In this document: positions 59,708 to 64,000 of the stretch, piece by piece
How the letters are laid out: every line of letters begins with the position of its first letter
How positions within the stretch are numbered: position 1 is the first letter of the stretch
Assembly (NCBI GenBank): GCA_910583845.1
Contig: CAJUAB010000001.1
Span: forward strand, 124,001-188,000
Origin: an uncultured Acetatifactor sp.
Lineage (GTDB): Bacteria > Bacillota > Clostridia > Lachnospirales > Lachnospiraceae
Direction: 5' to 3'
Length of the DNA stretch: 64,000 nucleotides
Notes under the pieces: generated by a model
What the model was told of the DNA's origin: nothing
What the model saw: the letters and a program-made list of their open reading frames with translations, nothing else
Databases searched by the model: none
Program-made: the position numbers and the translations under genes

Positions 59708-62098
59708 TCACCGATACCGCATCATAAACATCCGCACCTGCCAGCGGACATAGGCCCATCGCCTTTCCCGTTTCAGCGCCTCCAGAAAGACCTTCCTCTC
59801 GTCCGCCGCGTCCCGGATCATCTCCTCGCTGACGCTTCGGCCCCCGTACACCACGCTCTCGTAATTGTCAAGAAAGCGGATTTTCTGCGCCGCGTCCGCT
59901 CCGGGCGCCACGTCCGCTCCGGGCGCCACGTCCGCTCCGGGCTCCGCACCGCACTCTGCACTGCGTTCCTCCCCGGGCGGAAATCCGCATCTCTCCCCCA
60001 GCTCCTGCAAAGTCTCCCATTCCCGGCGCTTGATGCCAAGCAGCGAAAGAATCTTCAGATTCCGGGAAACCTCCAGCCACAGCCTCTCCCTGGGGCACAT
60101 GCGGCGGTAACGATATCCGCTCCCTATATTGTCCAGCAGAAGAAGCAGTGCATACCCCGCCAGCGCCGCCGGGACCATGTAGCCAAACACCCGCCATAAA
60201 TGCCCCGTCCGCTCCTCTTCCTCTGCCTCCTCCGTCCGGATCTCCTCGCCTGCTTCCCGGAGCAGTGCCTCTTCTGTCAGCGCCTCTCCGTGGCCTTCCC
60301 CATCCCCCTGCATATCCCCCTCCGGGGCAGGCCGGCTCAGCTCCCAGGGAGTATAACGCGTCTCTCCGTATCCCGGGGTGGGTTCAAAGGGAATCCACCC
60401 CGCCCCCGGGATATAGACCTCCGGCCAGGCGTGGGCCATACCGGAATAAACGGAAACCTCCTCCAGCCCCCCGGAAGGAACACAGAAACCCTGCACATAG
60501 CGGGCAGGAATCCCCTCCGCCCTGGCCAGCAGCACAAAGGCAGTGGCAAAATAAGTACAGTATCCCTGCCTGGTTTCCAGCAGAAAATAATCCAGGAAAT
60601 CCTCTTCGTCCCTGACCCGGTCAGGAATCTCCCCCGGCGTGCGGGTATAGACATAGGAAGACAATTCTCTCTCGATGGCCCGGAGCTTTTCCACCTCCGT
60701 CTCCGCCCCCCGGGTGATCCGGGCCAGATAATCCGCCGCGTCCTCCGAAAGACGCACTTCCCCCAGATAATTCTGAACCATCTCCCGTCTGTGGGACGCC
60801 GCCCTTGCAGCGTCATACCTCCGGGTTTGCTCCCCCAGGAACCCATCGTCACAGGGCGCTTCTTCCATACAGGCCTCCAGGAAACGGTCAAATTGCTCCT
60901 GTCCGCCATTTAACTGATAAAACTCCAATTCATACGCGGTCCCATATCCCCTGTGCCCCTCCAGGCTCAGGCTGCCTCCCTCGCAGGTATAGGAAAAATC
61001 CCTGTCCTCACAGCTGATTTTCCGGGTTTTCAACGGTGCGAACACATATCCGGTGCTGAAATCCTGATAACGGATTCTGAGCTTCACAGAATGGAGATAA
61101 TCTTTCTGATACTCCCCGCCGTAGGCTCTCACTGCGCACAATGTCTCCGCCGTATCCAGAAACACCCCCTCCGGGTCTCCGTCATATGTCCGCCGCCACT
61201 GCATCTGATCAAAGGTGTCATATACCATTCCCGTCAGATACAGATTCACGGACCCGGGGCCGGGAAATTGAACCGTCATAACCTCCCGGGCGTTCTCCTG
61301 CAAATCTCCTCCCAGCTCCGCCTCCGGGGAGAATCCGCTGAAAGCCATGCCAAATCCCTCTCTGCCCTCCCATTTGATCCTCTGGGCATATTCCAGAAAA
61401 GCCTCCCGGGCCTGACAGTACAGATTCTTCACCCACTTCCACTCATAGGGCGTCTCCGGCGCGGGCATACACCCCAGCAGCAGAAGATACGCCGCCAAAA
61501 AAGGCATAATCCGGAGCATATAAACCCTCCGGCTTCCACTGCGCCGCTTCTTCCAGCGCCCCTCGGTCCACTCCGCGCAGACAGTCACCACATAGCAGAT
61601 TCCGAAGGCCATCCCCCAGGGAGGCACTTCCCTGTGCTTCAACAGACAAAACAGCGTTCCCGCCCCCAAAAACAACACCAGAAAAAACTTTACCCGGGCC
61701 GCCTTTTCCGTCAGAATCTGCAGGAGGTAACAAAGAATGACCAGGATTGCCGTCTGTAAAAACGCGTATCCCATGGCCCATTGCCCGTACCCCTCCCCGC
61801 TCCCCATAAGCCAGGGAAAATAAGACCGTAAAAACAGCAGGCTTTCCTGTGCCCCCGCCGCCGAAACCGCCGCCCCCACGCCAAGAGCCGCCGCGGACAG
61901 ACAGATGAACTTCCCCCGGAGAGGAAAAAAGTTGATTCCGGCCAGCAATCCCAGAATCACCGCGGCCTCCGCCACCAGCCAGGCTGTCAGATCACCGATG
62001 CCCAGAACATGCGCGCCTCCGAATAGCGTCACCCCTGCCAGAAGCCCGGCATTTGCCAGCCTGTAAATTCCCTTTTCCCAAACAGCCTCCTTCGCCAT
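59708..62098 (-). CDS. transglutaminase-like protein with membrane helices (TgpA-like)
   Basis: A 796-residue membrane protein with about six N-terminal helices (residues 10-225), a large external domain, a transglutaminase-type Cys/His/acid site in 'GYCTYFATAFVLLARAEGIP' (Cys), 'AHAWPEVYIPGAGW' (His) and 'FEPTPG' (acidic), then one further helix (about residues 640-660) and a cytosolic tail. TgpA-like proteins commonly occur with DUF58 and MoxR, as here. A short repeat (GADVAP, 18 bp units) near 59899-59945 lies in the tail. The ATG overlaps the DUF58 stop; a GTG one codon earlier is equally possible. Confidence 0.87.
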   Translation of the reverse strand: MAKEAVWEKGIYRLANAGLLAGVTLFGGAHVLGIGDLTAWLVAEAAVILGLLAGINFFPLRGKFICLSAAALGVGAAVSAAGAQESLLFLRSYFPWLMGSGEGYGQWAMGYAFLQTAILVILCYLLQILTEKAARVKFFLVLFLGAGTLFCLLKHREVPPWGMAFGICYVVTVCAEWTEGRWKKRRSGSRRVYMLRIMPFLAAYLLLLGCMPAPETPYEWKWVKNLYCQAREAFLEYAQRIKWEGREGFGMAFSGFSPEAELGGDLQENAREVMTVQFPGPGSVNLYLTGMVYDTFDQMQWRRTYDGDPEGVFLDTAETLCAVRAYGGEYQKDYLHSVKLRIRYQDFSTGYVFAPLKTRKISCEDRDFSYTCEGGSLSLEGHRGYGTAYELEFYQLNGGQEQFDRFLEACMEEAPCDDGFLGEQTRRYDAARAASHRREMVQNYLGEVRLSEDAADYLARITRGAETEVEKLRAIERELSSYVYTRTPGEIPDRVRDEEDFLDYFLLETRQGYCTYFATAFVLLARAEGIPARYVQGFCVPSGGLEEVSVYSGMAHAWPEVYIPGAGWIPFEPTPGYGETRYTPWELSRPAPEGDMQGDGEGHGEALTEEALLREAGEEIRTEEAEEEERTGHLWRVFGYMVPAALAGYALLLLLDNIGSGYRYRRMCPRERLWLEVSRNLKILSLLGIKRREWETLQELGERCGFPPGEERSAECGAEPGADVAPGADVAPGADAAQKIRFLDNYESVVYGGRSVSEEMIRDAADERKVFLEALKRERRWAYVRWQVRMFMMRYR

Positions 62099-63261
62099 CA
62101 CAATATGTCCTCCAGCTCCGCATCCAGGGGAACCCGCACAATCTTACAGCGTCCTCCGCTCTGCCGGATACAGGACTCCTGGCTTTGGTCCGTGACCACA
62201 TAGAATACTGCCAGCGCCCCTGCGGCGCTCAGACGCCCGGCCAGCCCCAGGAGCGCCTCATTCATCTCATGGAGAATCAGCAAAACCACTTTGCTGTGCC
62301 CGAGGCTCCCCCCGGCCAGCGCCCGCTCCAATGTCCGTAGGCCGTCCTCCTCTTCCCGGAACGTCACGCCCCCCACTTCCCGGTACAGTTCCTCAAAGCT
62401 CCGCATGCCCCGGACTCTGTGCTCCACAGGCCCGCCCTGGCCGTAGCATACGGAAAAAGACATCTCCCTCCCGGCAAAAAAAAGTGCCAGCGCCAGCAAT
62501 ACCTCCAGCATCTTGTTCTCCAGCGGCAGATACTCTTTTCTGTCCCGGCTGTAACGCCTCATATCACAGAAAATCCCGATCCCCTCTTTCTCCTCCCCCG
62601 TCCTGGTTCTGACTTTCAGTTTGCCCTCCCTGGCCGCGGCCTTCCAGTGAATCTGCTTTAAGGGATCTCCCTCCACGTAATCCCGGACCACCGCGTCCGG
62701 CTCCGTCCCCGCGAAGGCTTCCCGCCTCAGAATCGTCCGGACATCTTCCAGGCTTTTCAGCTCCGGCAGCGACACGATCCTGGGGCTGACCAGCGCCTTG
62801 ATGGTGCCGGGATTGGCGTAACTGATCCGAAACAGCCGCAGAAAATCCGTCACCACCACTTCTTTCACCCCCACCTCGTATTCGCCCCGGTACCGGCACA
62901 CCAGTCTGGTCTCAAAGGTATACCGGCCTCCCGGAAGCAGTTCATACTCCACATCCCCCGGAAGCTCCTCCACATAGGAAAAATCCGAATACAGGCGCAC
63001 ACTGACCCCCGCATAGGCAAAAAAATCTTCGTTTTTCAGAACAAAAAAATAGGATTCCGGGCGACCGCACACCATACTGCGGCTTCCGATCTCCTGATAA
63101 ATCTTAAAACGAAAATAAACCCATACGATGTAGCCCAGGGACACCGCGGGCAGCAGAGTCATTCCCCAGAAAAGGCCGTAACTGACCGCGCCGCCGTAAC
63201 AGGTGATGGCGGCCAGAGACAAAAGCCACAGGATCAAAAATATCCATCTGCGTTTTTTCAT
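62098..63261 (-). CDS. DUF58 domain protein
   Basis: A 387-residue protein with two N-terminal membrane helices, a beta-rich middle and the hallmark DUF58 motif 'YVEGDPLKQIHWKAAAREG' around residue 195. The C-terminal part resembles a von Willebrand type A-like fold. The role of DUF58 proteins is unclear, but they partner with MoxR ATPases and transglutaminases. Its stop overlaps the transglutaminase gene start, so the two are translationally coupled. Confidence 0.88.
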   Translation of the reverse strand: MKKRRWIFLILWLLSLAAITCYGGAVSYGLFWGMTLLPAVSLGYIVWVYFRFKIYQEIGSRSMVCGRPESYFFVLKNEDFFAYAGVSVRLYSDFSYVEELPGDVEYELLPGGRYTFETRLVCRYRGEYEVGVKEVVVTDFLRLFRISYANPGTIKALVSPRIVSLPELKSLEDVRTILRREAFAGTEPDAVVRDYVEGDPLKQIHWKAAAREGKLKVRTRTGEEKEGIGIFCDMRRYSRDRKEYLPLENKMLEVLLALALFFAGREMSFSVCYGQGGPVEHRVRGMRSFEELYREVGGVTFREEEDGLRTLERALAGGSLGHSKVVLLILHEMNEALLGLAGRLSAAGALAVFYVVTDQSQESCIRQSGGRCKIVRVPLDAELEDIL

Positions 63262-63302
63262 TTAAAATCCCACTCTTTCCTGACCTGCCGCCCAGAGCCC
63301 CG

Positions 63303-64000
63303 TCACTGTATGGGAATCCTGACTTTCAGAATCAGGCTCTTTAAGACCGCCGCCGCGTCCGCTTTCCGGATTCTCGCCTCGGAGGACAGCGCCAGCCTGT
63401 GCAGCAGCACCTGCATGGCAACCCCTTTCACATCATCCGGCTTCACATAGTCCCGTCCCGTCAGAAAGGCCCTGGCCTGGGAGGCCCGCACCAGCGCCAG
63501 CAACGCCCTGGGGCTGGCCCCCAGCACAAAACGGGACTCTTCCCGGGTCAGGGCGATCAGATCCTCCATATAGCCCAACATGGACTGGCACACCTTGACC
63601 GCCCGGACCTGCTCCCTGAGCCCCAGCACATCCTCCGCGCCGCATACCGCCTCCGCCCTGTCCGGGGTCTGCCCGGCCAGAAAAAGTCCGGCCATGCGGA
63701 TCTCCTGCTCCCTGTCGGGATAACCTATGGTCAGCCGCATCATAAACCGGTCCATCTGCGCCTCCGGCAGAGGATAGGTGCCCAGAAATTCCACCGGATT
63801 CTGGGTGGCCACTACCATAAAGGGACTGGGCAGCCCATAGACCGTCCCGTCCACCGTCACCTGTCCCTCCGCCATGGCTTCCAGCAGACTTGCCTGGGTT
63901 TTGGGAGCCGTCCGGTTGATCTCATCCGCCAACAGAATCTGATTCATCACAGCCCCGGGTCTGTAGACAAATTCGGAAGTCTTATTGTTATAGACCGATA
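63303..64000 (-). CDS. MoxR family AAA+ ATPase, 5' end outside window
   Basis: The open frame continues past the right edge. Visible are Walker B 'LLADEINR', the sensor region 'ATQNPVEFLGTYPLPEAQMD' and 'LGASPRALLALVRASQARAF', typical of MoxR/RavA ATPases that act as chaperones for protein complexes. The Walker A motif must lie outside the window. The gene is 41 bases upstream of DUF58 and leads the MoxR-DUF58-transglutaminase operon. Confidence 0.9.
   Translation of the reverse strand, partial: SVYNNKTSEFVYRPGAVMNQILLADEINRTAPKTQASLLEAMAEGQVTVDGTVYGLPSPFMVVATQNPVEFLGTYPLPEAQMDRFMMRLTIGYPDREQEIRMAGLFLAGQTPDRAEAVCGAEDVLGLREQVRAVKVCQSMLGYMEDLIALTREESRFVLGASPRALLALVRASQARAFLTGRDYVKPDDVKGVAMQVLLHRLALSSEARIRKADAAAVLKSLILKVRIPIQ

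Noticed and set aside
1..64000. tRNA or rRNA genes
   Set aside because: No cloverleaf with GGTTCRA-type T-arm or ribosomal RNA sequence was recognised; a covariance-model scan would be decisive.

Overview
The window looks like chromosomal DNA of a Lachnospiraceae-type Clostridium (Bacillota). The evidence is the gene order rho - rpmE - DUF1385 - prmC - prfA, the strong AGGAGG ribosome sites, the TTGACA/TATAAT promoters, and many families typical of gut Lachnospiraceae (DUF3160 lipoprotein, DUF6033-like and DUF6440 proteins, GHKL/LytTR signalling, AraC-controlled GH31 enzyme). Most genes lie on the minus strand. No rRNA, tRNA or CRISPR array was recognised.

Layout. 1-6.5 kb: a truncated DUF3160 lipoprotein, a coiled-coil protein, an operon of ClbS-like protein, WYL regulator and SPL-type radical SAM enzyme, a small membrane protein and an orphan Phd/YefM antitoxin. 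6.5-8.6 kb: a MATE exporter and its MarR regulator, which share an operator motif. 8.6-10.9 kb: a scar of broken accessory genes (TetR with a poly-A frameshift, MFS start, RhuM, integrase tail) abutting a DUF1062 gene. 11.1-15.4 kb: two methyltransferases divergent from a 30-codon Met-rich ORF, an intrinsic terminator and a methionyl-tRNA synthetase paralogue with an altered KMSKS loop. 15.7-22.8 kb: a GNAT enzyme, an ABC exporter with its own two-component system, and a serine hydrolase.

22.8-28.5 kb is repeat-rich. Two ~320-bp repeats flank a beta-propeller-like gene, and the 42-bp core of one copy is inverted relative to the other. A MITE-like family with terminal inverted repeats, a serine recombinase remnant, and a GHKL kinase/LytTR regulator/DUF6440 module with likely LytTR boxes also lie here. 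28.5-34.5 kb: an oligopeptide ABC transporter operon with an embedded acetyltransferase. 34.6-38.3 kb: an AAA ATPase remnant, a flavodoxin-like protein, a histidine phosphatase preceded by 65-bp tandem repeats, and an acyltransferase with a zinc ribbon. 38.3-43.8 kb: an AraC regulator divergent from a GH31 glucosidase, then a BtrH-like protein with a second AraC regulator.

43.9-46.7 kb: a single-chain restriction-modification enzyme, AT-rich compared with its neighbours, with a LexA-type box in its promoter. 46.8-52.1 kb: the housekeeping prfA-prmC-DUF1385-rpmE-rho block, whose Rho carries a long repeat-built disordered insert. 52.2-54.5 kb: malic enzyme and a YhcC-type radical SAM protein. 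54.5-64 kb: rarA, an EAL/HDOD protein, a CE2-type esterase preceded by 92-bp palindromic tandem repeats, a ComEC-like hydrolase, and a TgpA-like transglutaminase/DUF58/MoxR cluster that runs off the right edge.
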